Source: Flavobacterium sp. I3-2 (GTDB lineage: Bacteria > Bacteroidota > Bacteroidia > Flavobacteriales > Flavobacteriaceae). From it: a stretch of DNA of 64,000 nucleotides. Positions within the stretch are counted from its first letter, which is position 1. The number at the start of each line of letters is the position of its first letter. Below the pieces are notes generated by a model, which was not told the origin of the DNA, searched no databases, and saw only the letters and a program-made list of their open reading frames with translations. The stretch is from positions 992,001 to 1,056,000 of the forward strand of contig NZ_CP058306.1 in NCBI RefSeq assembly GCF_013389595.1, read 5' to 3'. This document shows positions 53,846 to 63,929 of the stretch, in pieces. Made by a program: the position numbers and the translations under genes.

Positions 53846-55651
53846 ATGAAACATTTTTATTTTATTGTCTTTTTTCTCTCAATACAAACTTTTCAGGCAC
53901 AAACCATCCGTTATGTCAAATCTGGTGCAACCGGGACTGGTATTTCTTGGAACAATGCATCTGGCGACTTACAAGCCATGATTAATCAATCTAATTCTGG
54001 AGACAAAATTTATGTAGCAGAAGGAACTTACAAACCGCAAATTAAAGCTGGCGAAACAGTTTATGAATGGTTAACCAATAATCCTAAAGGGCCAACGGAT
54101 GACAAGGCTAAAGCATTTGTACTGAAAAATGGAATTGAAATTTATGGAGGATTTTCTGCAACAACACCAACAACGAATTTAGATTTAAGAAATTTTGAAA
54201 CAAACGAAACCATTTTATCAACAGATATTAATAATGACGATACCGGACATGCAAATCTAGCAACTTATGCAGATAATTATTATCATGTGGTTATTGTTTC
54301 CGGATTAACATCCGAAACAAAACTTGACGGTTTTACGATTAGAGGTGGCACATCCAATCAAGTATCAAACAACGATTACATTTCTGTTAACAATCAAGAA
54401 GTCAAACAAAGTTGTGGTGGAGGAATTACATTTGTGAATTCTACTGCAACAATTAAAAACATCAAATTAGAAAAAGTTGGAAGACCTATTTTTGTTATTA
54501 ACTCAACTGTAGAAATGAATAATCTTTCAATCAAGAATGGATTTGGTGAATTTGAAGTAGAAAATTCAAATTTAAATATTGAAAATTTAGAATATTCTAA
54601 CAATAAAGGGCATTTATACTGCAGACCAGTATCAAACATGCCTGCCACAAACATAAATATAAGAAATGCTGTTTTCTCAGAAAACATTAGTGGACCTGCG
54701 GTTTTACGCATGCCTAATGACTTAAACACAAATTTATTTGTTAATATAGACAGAGCCAAATTTATTGGAAATCAATCTACTTCTTATGCAATCATTCAGA
54801 ATAACGGAGGTAATTTAACTTTATCAAATACAGTTGCAACAGGGAATACAAGTGTTAATCAATCAGGTTTTTTAACAATTACTCCACGTTCACAAAACTT
54901 AGTTAACACCATTGACCTTATTAATTGTACTATTGTTAGCAATAAAAACAATTCTAGTTGGCATTCAGAATCTGGTGCAATAAGTGGCAGCGGTAGTGTA
55001 AATACACATATTCGAATTAGAAACTCTATCATCACAAAAAATAAAAAAGCAGAAGAATATGTCAGCTTAAAGGATCTAATAACTAATCCAAATCTTTCTA
55101 TAGCCAATAGTATTATTGACGGAATCTATAATGAAGATAACACTTGGAATACAACCATGGGAGTTGATTTGGGAGGAAACTTAAATGCAATTCCAATTTT
55201 CGCTAATTTCATTCCAATTGAAACAAATCCATTTGCAGATGGTGACTTTAGCTTAGTAGAAGATAGTCCAGGAATTGGAGCAGGAAATAGTAGTATTTAC
55301 ACAACTATCTTAAATCCAGATTTTATTTTAGATGTCGACGGAAATCCGAGATTTACAGGAACTTCTATTGATATGGGAGCTTTTGAATTTATTGATACTG
55401 CGAATAATAAAAACTTCAATAAACTAAATTTAAAAATATATCCAAATCCAACTTCTGATTTTGTTACTGTAGAAGGTTTAGATTTTGAAGCAAAATATTT
55501 TATTTATGATTTAAATGGTAAAATTTTGCAATCGGATTCAAATATCAACAACAATGAAAACATATCGCTTTACAACTATACATCAGGTATCTATATTTTA
55601 AAAATCGAAAATAAAGAAGGTGTTTATCTTCAGAAAATTATAAAGAAATAA
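53846..55651 (+). CDS. Secreted right-handed beta-helix protein with type A T9SS sorting domain
   Basis: A 601-residue protein with signal peptide MKHFYFIVFFLSIQTFQAQ. Residues 25-510 look like a parallel beta-helix of the polymorphic-outer-membrane/choice-of-anchor Q kind: YVKSGATGTGISWNNASGDL near the start, IYVAEGTYKPQ, KLDGFTIRGG, and DVDGNPRFTGTSIDMGAFEF at the end of the helix. The final ~80 residues are a type A sorting domain (LKIYPNPTSDFVTVEG ... YTSGIYILKIENKEGVYLQK), which directs export by the T9SS. Substrate or adhesion target is unknown. Confidence 0.85.
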   Translation: MKHFYFIVFFLSIQTFQAQTIRYVKSGATGTGISWNNASGDLQAMINQSNSGDKIYVAEGTYKPQIKAGETVYEWLTNNPKGPTDDKAKAFVLKNGIEIYGGFSATTPTTNLDLRNFETNETILSTDINNDDTGHANLATYADNYYHVVIVSGLTSETKLDGFTIRGGTSNQVSNNDYISVNNQEVKQSCGGGITFVNSTATIKNIKLEKVGRPIFVINSTVEMNNLSIKNGFGEFEVENSNLNIENLEYSNNKGHLYCRPVSNMPATNINIRNAVFSENISGPAVLRMPNDLNTNLFVNIDRAKFIGNQSTSYAIIQNNGGNLTLSNTVATGNTSVNQSGFLTITPRSQNLVNTIDLINCTIVSNKNNSSWHSESGAISGSGSVNTHIRIRNSIITKNKKAEEYVSLKDLITNPNLSIANSIIDGIYNEDNTWNTTMGVDLGGNLNAIPIFANFIPIETNPFADGDFSLVEDSPGIGAGNSSIYTTILNPDFILDVDGNPRFTGTSIDMGAFEFIDTANNKNFNKLNLKIYPNPTSDFVTVEGLDFEAKYFIYDLNGKILQSDSNINNNENISLYNYTSGIYILKIENKEGVYLQKIIKK

Positions 55652-55661
55652 TACAAAAAAA

Positions 55662-55712
55662 AATCCCTAAGAATAACTTACAGTTTAAATGTAAGAAACA
55701 TTCTTAGGGATT
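55662..55712. terminator. Bidirectional terminator, beta-helix gene / third adhesin
   Basis: AATCCCTAAGAAT (55662-55674) and ATTCTTAGGGATT (55700-55712) form a perfect 13-bp stem. Between them a second small stem (CTTACA with TGTAAG) can form, giving a two-tier hairpin. A/T-runs lie on both sides, between convergent genes. Confidence 0.85.
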
Positions 55713-55733
55713 TTAGATTTCAATAATTTGTTA

Positions 55734-58700
55734 TTATTTACCTTCTCTTACCAATTGAACCCAACCTGTAAAAGTTTCAAAAGGAGTTACAATTTTATAG
55801 AAATAAGTTCCCGAAGGCAATTCTTTTCCTCCTCTATCTTGACCAGACCATTGATTTGTATAACCTTTTCCATGACTATAAACCTCAACACCATATCGAT
55901 TGAAAATTGATATTTTTTCTACATTATAGAAAGATAAATCAAAATTATCATTCAAATTATCATTGTTAGGAGAAATTCCTTTTGGTACAGAACACGCTTT
56001 TACTTTGACATTAAAATCTGATTCATCTGCACAAGATTGATTATTTGAAAAAATATAAATCTTATATTCTCCTTGACCCAAGATTTGACCTGGTTGATAT
56101 TGATTTCCTTGACCGTTTGCAAGCGAATGATAAGTCATATTTGCTGGTAAATCAGGAAGTTTAAAATGAGTACAAACTTCAACATCATTAAAATCAGGAG
56201 CTTTAACGGTTTCAGTAACATCTATTTTAAAATTTAAAATCTCAACACAACTTGTCAATTGATTAATTATTTTTACAAAAATCTGTGGATTATTGGTATA
56301 ATCATAATTCTGGAAATTATTTATTTTATTAATACCGTTTTGAGAATCTTGTAACGAATTATAATATTCAACTGTAAAATCTTGAGGATTCAATACATTA
56401 AAAATTGTAATTTCGTTTATTGTTAAATCTACAATTGGGCTATCGCTTTTACAGACTTGAATGTCCTTAGGAATTCCCAAATCATCTTTGAATGAAGGAT
56501 AAATTTCTACTACAATTTCATCAATAATTTTACATTCAGAATCTAAAAAAGTAGCTTCGATACGATAAGTTCCAGATTCTTCAACCAATAAACTTGTTGT
56601 GTTTTGACCTGAAATTTCATCGTCATTTTTAAACCATTTTATACTAAAATTCTGTGTGTCAATTTGCGCTTGTAAAAGATGAGTTTGACCAGCGCATAAG
56701 GCATTATTCGTTTCGATCGTTAGATCAGAACCTAAATCAACATTACCAATATCAAAACTACCACCCAATAAAAACACAGCAGAATCCATAGCACTATCAT
56801 CTCTATCTGCAATGACCATTTTTATATGATAAGAAGTGCCAGGAACAACAGTAGCTTGTGCCGTCATTGGAACGGTATGTCCTTTAAAATTAATAGGCGC
56901 AGCAAGTGGATTCAATCCATTATAATTTGGATCAAAACATTTATCAAAATAAATTTCGTTATCGCTAGGACATAATGGTATATTTGTTTCAGAATCTATT
57001 GGAGAATGCAATTCGTTTCGAATAGTTGTAACCGAAATTGGCGCATTAGACCCAGGAACTAAAGCTAGATTGGTCGTTATATTTGTATTCAAATCTGTTA
57101 AGAAAAAAGCAAATGCATCTGAATAATTACATTGAAATTGACCATATTCATTTGATGCAAAAATAAAATCAAAAGAAAAATTAGGATGAGTAGGTATAAA
57201 ATCAAATTCTAAAACCGTAGCATCATTGTAAGTATTTACAATCAAACCTTGATTTTGCATATAATCTAACAAATCATCATCACCTACCCAAGATCCACCT
57301 GACTCTAAAGTATTACTTGCCGGTCCTGCAACGGCAGAAAAATCTCCAGTTGAAAGTACAATTCCCTCTGCAAAAGCAAATGATGAATTATTTTTATTAA
57401 AATAAGAAATACCATTTCCTTCATCAAAATTTGTTCCAGTACGCCAAGTTATGTTTGATACTAAACAAGGATTTCCAACCAACACATCTTTTACTAACTC
57501 ATCTATAGTATAATCAGATTCGCTTACATACAAAGGTGAATCAGGCGTTATTACACAAGCTTCATAAGTCAATTGTGTATTCATTTCACTTGAATACACT
57601 TTGAAAAGATATTGTTGATCAGGCACTAAATTTTCTAAAACTATAGATGAATTTCCGCCTCCAGATGGATTTTGACTACAAGCTACTTGCGTAAGATTTC
57701 CATCACAATCACCAGAATACACAACAATATAAACATCTTCAAAAACTGATGACATATTAACCAATCTGATCATATGTGTACTTCCGACAGCATTGAAATT
57801 ATACCATACATCTCTAACTTCAATATCACTAGAGCATACATCACCTAAATTTGATGCCGTTGCCCCTATTAATGTTCCTGTTACACTTTCAACACATTCA
57901 ATTCCAGGGTTTACTGGAACGTTCGTTGAATTTACGCATTCATTATTCGAAATCAAGGTCATTCCTTGAGAAATATAAGACCAATTACTCACTTGATTTG
58001 ACGAACAATTAGCACGAACATAAATGTTGTAAAAACTTCCAGAATTTAGATTTGGAATTGTAAATGGTTTTGAAGCCGTATTATAAATTGTAATTCCAGT
58101 TAAATCATCTGGCAAAGTATTAGGAGCAGGAATTGCAATTACATCCCAAGAATTAGTTGTACCAAACTGAACCCAATCTAGTGTAATCGAATTTTCTGTA
58201 GTACTAATTGCAGTAACGTCATAAGGTTCGGGACAAGAAGGAACGGGTTCAATAATTATATTATCGATATATATATATTGGCTTGTACAACATTTGGTAC
58301 GTGCCATCCTATTAAAAGATTGCCAGAAGTGACAGGTAAATAAACCGTCTTTTCTAGATATTGTAAATTTGAATAATTCTCTTGAGGTACTAAAGTTTGA
58401 TTAAAACTAGAAATTTCTGTATCAGTTGTAGACATTTTAACTTCAAATGGCTGATAATTATCTCCGAAAAAATCAACTTTATAATTATATTTCAATCGAT
58501 ATTGACCATTTACTATAAAACGTGGAGAAATTAACCAATCATCATTTGTAGGATCTTCATTCCAAGTGTAAGCTTGCAATATAGCAACTTCGTCACCTTC
58601 AAACGGATCAAAGCCAGAGTCTAAATTCCATAAAGCCTCATCATTATTGGCATTAACTATTGTCCAACAACTCTGTGTAGTTGAATCAGAATTAAAACCT

Positions 58701-60274
58701 TCAAAAAATGGTAAATTAGTATTTAAACAAGCTGTTTTGAATTTTTTAGGTCCACCCCAAGGACTAAAATTTCCATTACCACAAGAAGATCTGATATAAA
58801 ATTCGTACTCAGTATTCGGTTCTAAATTTTGTCCAGCAGTAATTTGTGTTGCGACAAATGAATTTGAAGAAACTGAAGTTCCCGAAGTTAAAGGCAAACC
58901 TGGACTTACCTCTTTCACAAAAACTTCCCAAGAATTGGCATTCGATCCAGGTCCATTTATCCACGATAAAGTTGCAGAATTAGTTAAAATTTGATTTACC
59001 GATAAGGAAACTGGAGGTGGACAAAACACTTGTTGAATATTTAAGGTATATTCAAAATCTTGAGGTTCTGCAAAGCTTGAATTTGAAACTAAAATATAAT
59101 AAGTTGTATTTGCATTTAATGATAAATTATTCAAATATTGACTATCAGTCGTGTTAGAAGTACTTCCTCCAATACAATTAATTCCTATATTATCACAATC
59201 ATCATAAATAAAAAAACCTGTGTAAGCTTTATTTACAACCATTTCGATATTTACTTCCATCGAAGTAGTTGGTGTAAATGCATAAACTACATCATTACCA
59301 AACAAATAATCTGTTGGTTCCCAAATATTTATTATTCCACATCCATTTCCAGGTGAACCCGTATAATTATTTGGATAATTTACAGTATTTTTTGTATCAA
59401 CAAATGGAAGCGAAAGAATCGAAATTGGAGAATTACAATCACTGCCTAATGGTGCTACTTGAAATTCACTTGAAGCCACCCAGTCAGCATTTAAATTTGA
59501 ACAAATAGATCTGATATAAACTTTATATACAATTCCTTCATTTAAATTAGAAATCGTATAAGTTGGTGTGTTTGAAGTAAAATTAGCCACTCCAGTAGGT
59601 TGATTATTACCTTCTACTAATTCAATTTGGTAAGAATTTGAATTACCTGGATCGGTCCAATTGACTGTAGCTTGATTTATACCAATATTTACTATTTCAA
59701 TATTTGTAACATTTAAACATTGATTTTCTACACTCACATCATCAACATACCAAACTTTTCCAATTCCAGTATTTTCCATAACAAATGCCAAATAAACATT
59801 AGCGTTAGAATATGAAGACAAATCTAATTGCTTTAGATTAAAATTATTATTTGGACTTATAGGATTAGGAGATCCAGTATACGTTTCATTAAAAGTTTCT
59901 AGTAACTGAAAATCCGAAAAATTAGTACCTGTTGTAGAAATCATTACTTTTAATACACTATTTCGATTAGGAGCTACAGGCGTAACTTTGCCATAAAATT
60001 TTAGTGAAGGATTTGAAAAGCTGTTCAAATTTATTTGAGGAGAAATTAGCCAATCTTGAACAGGATTAGCTACAGTAGCTGTTTCGTTAGCTACAAAAGC
60101 TGCAACGGTTGAATTATTTCCTGATGCAGGCGGAGATGAGCTCCAATTTTGTCCAACTCCAATTCCATTATTTGTAACAAGCCAAGTTGATGGAATACCA
60201 GAATTGAAATTTTCTTGAAATCCTTGTGAGTAAACACACGTAGAAATCAATAAAAAAAATAAAATCTTTTTCAT
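55734..60274 (-). pseudogene. Third type B T9SS adhesin, frameshifted at an (AT)6 tract (possibly phase-variable)
   Basis: Two frames together cover an adhesin of about 1,512 residues, paralogous in domain order to the 1497-residue adhesin. The first (60274-58256, 672 codons) has a signal peptide, choice-of-anchor J, Fn3, PPC-like and MAM-like parts and stops at ...QANIYISII. The second continues as ...YIYIDNIIIEPVPSCPEPYD and runs through Fn3, choice-of-anchor L (FIFASNEYGQFQCNYSDAFA) and the type B sorting domain (PKGISPNNDNLNDNF), ending at 55734. The shift falls exactly on (AT)6 at 58267-58278; one AT fewer restores ...NIYIDN..., as in the intact paralogue. No PorP/SprF or PorE-like gene follows. 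As read, the product would lack the sorting domain. Confidence 0.85.
58267..58278. repeat. (AT)6 dinucleotide tract at the adhesin frameshift
   Basis: Six AT units between CG and TGG on the plus strand. Losing one unit (-2 bp) joins the two adhesin frames. Short dinucleotide tracts are known slippage sites for phase variation, although six units is at the short end. Confidence 0.8.
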
Positions 60275-60370
60275 AAAAAATTCATTATTAAGTGGTTGTA
60301 ATATTAAAATTAATAAAAATTAATTTAAAAACACAAAATATCTTAGCGAATTTTTCAGAATAAAATTCAA

Positions 60371-60407
60371 AAAACAAAAAAGTTTAGCAAATTTTACTAA
60401 ACTTTTT
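60371..60407 (-). terminator. Terminator of the SUF operon
   Basis: AAAAAGTTTAG (60397-60407 read on the minus strand) and CTAAACTTTTT (60387-60377) form a perfect 11-bp stem with a 9-base loop, followed by a T-rich run on the minus strand. It lies about 85 bp after the DUF3078 stop codon. Confidence 0.82.
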
Positions 60408-60492
60408 AAAGATTATATTTTTTATTCATCTTTTTTTTAAATAAAATTCAAAGCGCAATTCTTGAATATTTCACAATTTAAATCACTAAAAA

Positions 60493-61350
60493 TTAATTGT
60501 GAAAAGCATATTTAAACCCTACTCCTATCGACTGTCTTTGTTGCATTGCTGCAAAGGTTTCGTTATCATAAATAGCTTGATAATTGATATTAGCTGTTAT
60601 AAATTTGGTCACCTTCATATCAATATTTAATTGATAATCGAAATCGACATTTTTAGTATTTTCAATATAATTTGAATATAAACCTAAAATATTCTCAATC
60701 GTAATATTATCTAAAACTTTAAAGCGATAATAAATATAAGCAGCAGCACCAAATTCTAATCGTTGGGTTTCGTTTTGTTCAACGCTAAATGATTTACCAT
60801 CTTTAGTAAACTTTTCGTGAACAAAAATGAATTTTGTTGATGCAGGTGAGATATTAATTTTTAAATCGTCGTGTTTTTTCCATAAAACTCCAGGTCCTAA
60901 TTGTAAAAAAATGGGCGATGCAAATTTTGATATCGTTTTAAATTCATTATTTGGGTCATAACCTTTGTCAAACTGTGTTTGAAAATTCATATATGCAGAA
61001 TACGACCATTCTTTAGAAACCGTTTTTGATACAATTGAATTCAAATCGATACGGTCATCGGTTTTTTTAACCGAACTTTTTTTATTTCTGTTAAAGCCGT
61101 AAGTAGCCATAACTTTATTATCCCAAGACCATTTGTTTTTATTGTAATTAAAATCGTAATTGATTTTTGCGTTTACAGTTAAGTTATTTGTTCCGCCAAG
61201 TTGCCACTTATCAAAACTGGTTTGACTACCTGTAAGTGAATTAGAACCTGCAATTTTCCAACGTTTTGTCGGAATGCTATCGTTATGAACTTGTGCATTT
61301 GAGAAATTAAATCCTACAGCAAATAATAGTAAAAAAAAATACCTACCCAT
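60493..61350 (-). CDS. DUF3078 family outer-membrane protein
   Basis: A 285-residue protein with signal peptide MGRYFFLLLFAVGFNFSNAQ and alternating hydrophobic/polar strands with a terminal FKYAFHN, consistent with a small outer-membrane beta-barrel. It matches DUF3078, which in Flavobacteriaceae usually ends the suf gene cluster, as here. Its function and its link to iron-sulfur assembly are unknown. A GTG six codons upstream is in frame; the ATG at 61350 gives a cleaner signal peptide. Confidence 0.8.
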   Translation of the reverse strand: MGRYFFLLLFAVGFNFSNAQVHNDSIPTKRWKIAGSNSLTGSQTSFDKWQLGGTNNLTVNAKINYDFNYNKNKWSWDNKVMATYGFNRNKKSSVKKTDDRIDLNSIVSKTVSKEWSYSAYMNFQTQFDKGYDPNNEFKTISKFASPIFLQLGPGVLWKKHDDLKINISPASTKFIFVHEKFTKDGKSFSVEQNETQRLEFGAAAYIYYRFKVLDNITIENILGLYSNYIENTKNVDFDYQLNIDMKVTKFITANINYQAIYDNETFAAMQQRQSIGVGFKYAFHN

Positions 61351-61398
61351 GATAAAGAGATTTATCACAAAGTAAGTATTTTATATATTTATTTCAAA

Positions 61399-61905
61399 TT
61401 ATTTCTTTTTGAAAATCGGTACTGCCGAACAAGCTTCACCGAACATGATGGAACGTGCAAAGTTCATCATTTTTTGAGTTGCCATTACGTAAGCTTCTTC
61501 TGGTATTGGCTTTTTAGAACATCCTTTAATGATTACAGGTTTATTCTCATATCTAGTAAAATCTAAATTAGCGATTACTTCTTCATAAAAAGCTAAATCT
61601 AGTTGATGTAAACTACCTTGAACTACTTTTTGAACATGCGGTTGTAAATACGAACTCACCAACATAAACGCCCAAGACGGCAAAATAGCATCTGTAGAAC
61701 AAGTTAAAGCAACCAATTTGTCTTTATAAATTTGAAAATCGAAATTCTTTAATGAATCACGAAATTCTTTTTCTTTTAGAATAAATCCTGCGTGTAGCCA
61801 TTGAGAAATATCTAAAATTACACGCTCATTTTTAGGGTAATAATCTTCTAAATCAAAGACCATTAAACTACTTTGAGCAACTTTATTTACAATTTCGTCT
61901 GCCAT
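61399..61905 (-). CDS. DUF2480 family protein
   Basis: A 168-residue soluble protein that I recognise as DUF2480, a Bacteroidota family found within suf clusters. Notable parts are VFDLEDYYPKNERVILDISQ near 16-35, CSTDAILPSWAFMLVSSYLQ near 69-88, and CSKKPIPEEAYV near 134. Three cysteines (about 69, 134 and 159) are spaced along the chain and might contact a cluster, which is inference. It lies 11 bp after the DUF59 gene in the same operon. Confidence 0.82.
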   Translation of the reverse strand: MADEIVNKVAQSSLMVFDLEDYYPKNERVILDISQWLHAGFILKEKEFRDSLKNFDFQIYKDKLVALTCSTDAILPSWAFMLVSSYLQPHVQKVVQGSLHQLDLAFYEEVIANLDFTRYENKPVIIKGCSKKPIPEEAYVMATQKMMNFARSIMFGEACSAVPIFKKK

Positions 61906-61916
61906 AATTAATTAAA

Positions 61917-62237
61917 TTATAACATTCCTAATTCTAATTTTGCTTCTTCGCTCATTAAATCTTTAGACCAAGGCGGGTCAAAAGTTAATTCAATTTCAAC
62001 ATCTTTTACCATATCAATAGACGAAACTTTTTCTTGAATTTCCATTGGTAAAGTTTCAGCAACTGGGCAATTTGGCGAAGTTAAGGTCATTAAGATTTTT
62101 ACTTCTCTATTTTCATTTACAAAAACATCGTAAATCAAACCTAATTCGTAAATATCTACTGGTATTTCTGGGTCAAAAATGGTTTTTAAAACCTTTACGA
62201 TTTTTTCACCCAATTCATGCATATCTATTTCTTCCAT
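61917..62237 (-). CDS. DUF59/MIP18 family Fe-S assembly protein (SufT-like)
   Basis: A 106-residue protein of the MIP18/DUF59 family that helps mature Fe-S proteins. It has the signature DPEIPVDIYELGLIYDV (about 22-38) and the conserved Cys in LTSPNCPVAE (about 57), and ends with ELTFDPPWSKDLMSEEAK. It lies one base after the sufE stop and 11 bp before DUF2480, in the SUF operon. Confidence 0.92.
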   Translation of the reverse strand: MEEIDMHELGEKIVKVLKTIFDPEIPVDIYELGLIYDVFVNENREVKILMTLTSPNCPVAETLPMEIQEKVSSIDMVKDVEIELTFDPPWSKDLMSEEAKLELGML

Positions 62238-62238
62238 T

Positions 62239-62655
62239 TTATTTTGTTTGAAGCGCTAATGCGTACATTTTAATTTTTTTAATCATTGAAACCAAACCGT
62301 TTGCACGAGTTGGAGATAAATGTTCTTTTAAACCAATTTCGTCGATAAAACTCATATCAGCATTTAAAATATCCTCTGCTTTTTGATTCGAGAAAACACG
62401 AATTAAAACAGCAATAATTCCTTTGGTTAAAATAGCATCACTATCCGCAGTAAACACAATTTTATCATCTTGCTTTTGAGCATGGACCCAAACTTTAGAT
62501 TGACATCCTTTAATAATATTATCTTCGGTTTTGTAAGCTTCGTCAATCAACGGAAGGTTTTTTCCTAAATCAATGATGTATTCGTAACGTTGCATCCAAT
62601 CATCAAACATTGCAAATTCATCAACAATTTCTTCTTGTATTTCTTTAATTGTCAT
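62239..62655 (-). CDS. sufE: Cysteine desulfuration protein SufE
   Basis: SufE takes the persulfide sulfur from SufS and passes it to the scaffold. The 138-residue protein has the catalytic loop IIKGCQSKVWVHAQ near residues 47-60, with the sulfur-accepting Cys at about 51, and the C-terminal SPTRANGLVSMIKKIK typical of the family. It lies 12 bp after sufS. Confidence 0.95.
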   Translation of the reverse strand: MTIKEIQEEIVDEFAMFDDWMQRYEYIIDLGKNLPLIDEAYKTEDNIIKGCQSKVWVHAQKQDDKIVFTADSDAILTKGIIAVLIRVFSNQKAEDILNADMSFIDEIGLKEHLSPTRANGLVSMIKKIKMYALALQTK

Positions 62656-62667
62656 TTTATTTTGAGC

Positions 62668-63882
62668 TTAAGATAACATGGTTTTCGCCTTTTTTAAAGC
62701 TTCGATAAAGATATCAATTTCTTCTTTAGTATTATAAAAAGCAAAAGAAGCGCGAATGGTTCCAGGTATATTAAAATAATTCATAATTGGTTGTGCACAA
62801 TGGTGACCGGTACGAACTGCAACACCTAGTTTATCGATAATTGCACCTACATCATACGGATGAATTCCTTTGAAATTAAACGAAATTACAGATGCTTTAT
62901 GTGCTGAAGTTCCGTAAAACTCTATTCCATCAAATTCTTGTAAACGTTGGGTTGCGTAATCTAAAAGTTCTTGTTCGTAAGCTATGATATTTTCAAATCC
63001 GATTTGATTCAAATAATCAACAGCAACACCTAAAACAATTCCACCTGCAATATTTGGAGTTCCAGCTTCGAATTTATGAGGTAAACACGCGTAGGTAGTT
63101 TTCTCGAAAGTTACTTCTTTAATCATTTCGCCACCACCTTGATACGGAGGTAATTGATTTAACCATTTTTCTTTACCATAAAGAATTCCGGTTCCAGTAG
63201 GTCCGCAAATTTTATGACCAGAAAAAACATAAAAATCACAATCTAAAGCTTGAACATCTGGTTTTAAATGTGGCGTTGCTTGAGCACCATCAATTAAAAC
63301 AGCAGCAAAAACTTCGTGAGCTTTTTCAATAATAAACTCAATTGGATTAATGGTTCCTAAAGCATTTGAAATATGATTAACGGCAACAATTTTTGTGTTC
63401 GGAGAAAGTAATTTCACATATTCATCCATTACCAACTCGCCTTTTTCGTTCATTGGAATAACTTTTAAAGTAGCTCCAGAACGTTCGGCAGCAAATTGCC
63501 AAGGTACAATGTTAGAATGATGTTCTAAATGTGAAACAATGATTTCATCACCAGGCTTTAAAATCTGACCGAAACCATTTGCCACTAAATTAATTCCGAA
63601 AGTTGTACCAGCAGTAAATAAAACTTCGTAGGATTGACGTGCGTTTATATGCTTTTGAATTTTTAAACGAGATTCTTCGTAAGCATCTGTAGCTACTTGA
63701 CTCAAATGATGTACACCACGGTGAATATTTGCATTGATTTCTTTGTAATACTTTTCAATAGCATCAATTACAACTTGCGGTTTTTGGGCAGTTGCTCCAT
63801 TATCAAAATACACTAAAGGTTTTCCGTTTACTTCTTGTTTAAGAATAGGAAAATCAGCTCTTATGGATTTAATATCTAACAT
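62668..63882 (-). CDS. sufS: Cysteine desulfurase SufS
   Basis: A PLP-dependent enzyme that takes sulfur from cysteine for Fe-S cluster assembly. The 404-residue protein begins MLDIKSIRADFPILKQEVNG. The PLP-binding Lys is in FSGHKICGPTGTG (about 222-234) and the catalytic Cys in RTGHHCAQP (about residue 360), typical of the SufS (group II) class. A TTG seven codons upstream is in frame, but it is the end of the promoter's -7 box, so the ATG at 63882 is chosen. It is the first gene of this transcription unit in the window. Confidence 0.96.
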   Translation of the reverse strand: MLDIKSIRADFPILKQEVNGKPLVYFDNGATAQKPQVVIDAIEKYYKEINANIHRGVHHLSQVATDAYEESRLKIQKHINARQSYEVLFTAGTTFGINLVANGFGQILKPGDEIIVSHLEHHSNIVPWQFAAERSGATLKVIPMNEKGELVMDEYVKLLSPNTKIVAVNHISNALGTINPIEFIIEKAHEVFAAVLIDGAQATPHLKPDVQALDCDFYVFSGHKICGPTGTGILYGKEKWLNQLPPYQGGGEMIKEVTFEKTTYACLPHKFEAGTPNIAGGIVLGVAVDYLNQIGFENIIAYEQELLDYATQRLQEFDGIEFYGTSAHKASVISFNFKGIHPYDVGAIIDKLGVAVRTGHHCAQPIMNYFNIPGTIRASFAFYNTKEEIDIFIEALKKAKTMLS

Positions 63883-63900
63883 CGTCTTTAAAAATTTGTA

Positions 63901-63929
63901 CAAAGTTACAACTTGAAATCGTAACCCAA
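63901..63929 (-). promoter_or_regulatory. Promoter of the sufS operon
   Basis: The minus strand has TTG (63929-63927), an 18-base spacer and TAACTTTG (63908-63901), an excellent match to the flavobacterial consensus. The ATG of sufS follows 18 bases after the -7 box. Confidence 0.7.

Noticed and set aside
58256..58307. Start of a separate gene at ATG 58307 (second half of the third adhesin)
   Set aside because: The first residues (MARTKCCTSQ) are out-of-frame sequence of the upstream half, there is no signal peptide, and homology to the intact paralogue runs straight across the (AT)6 tract.
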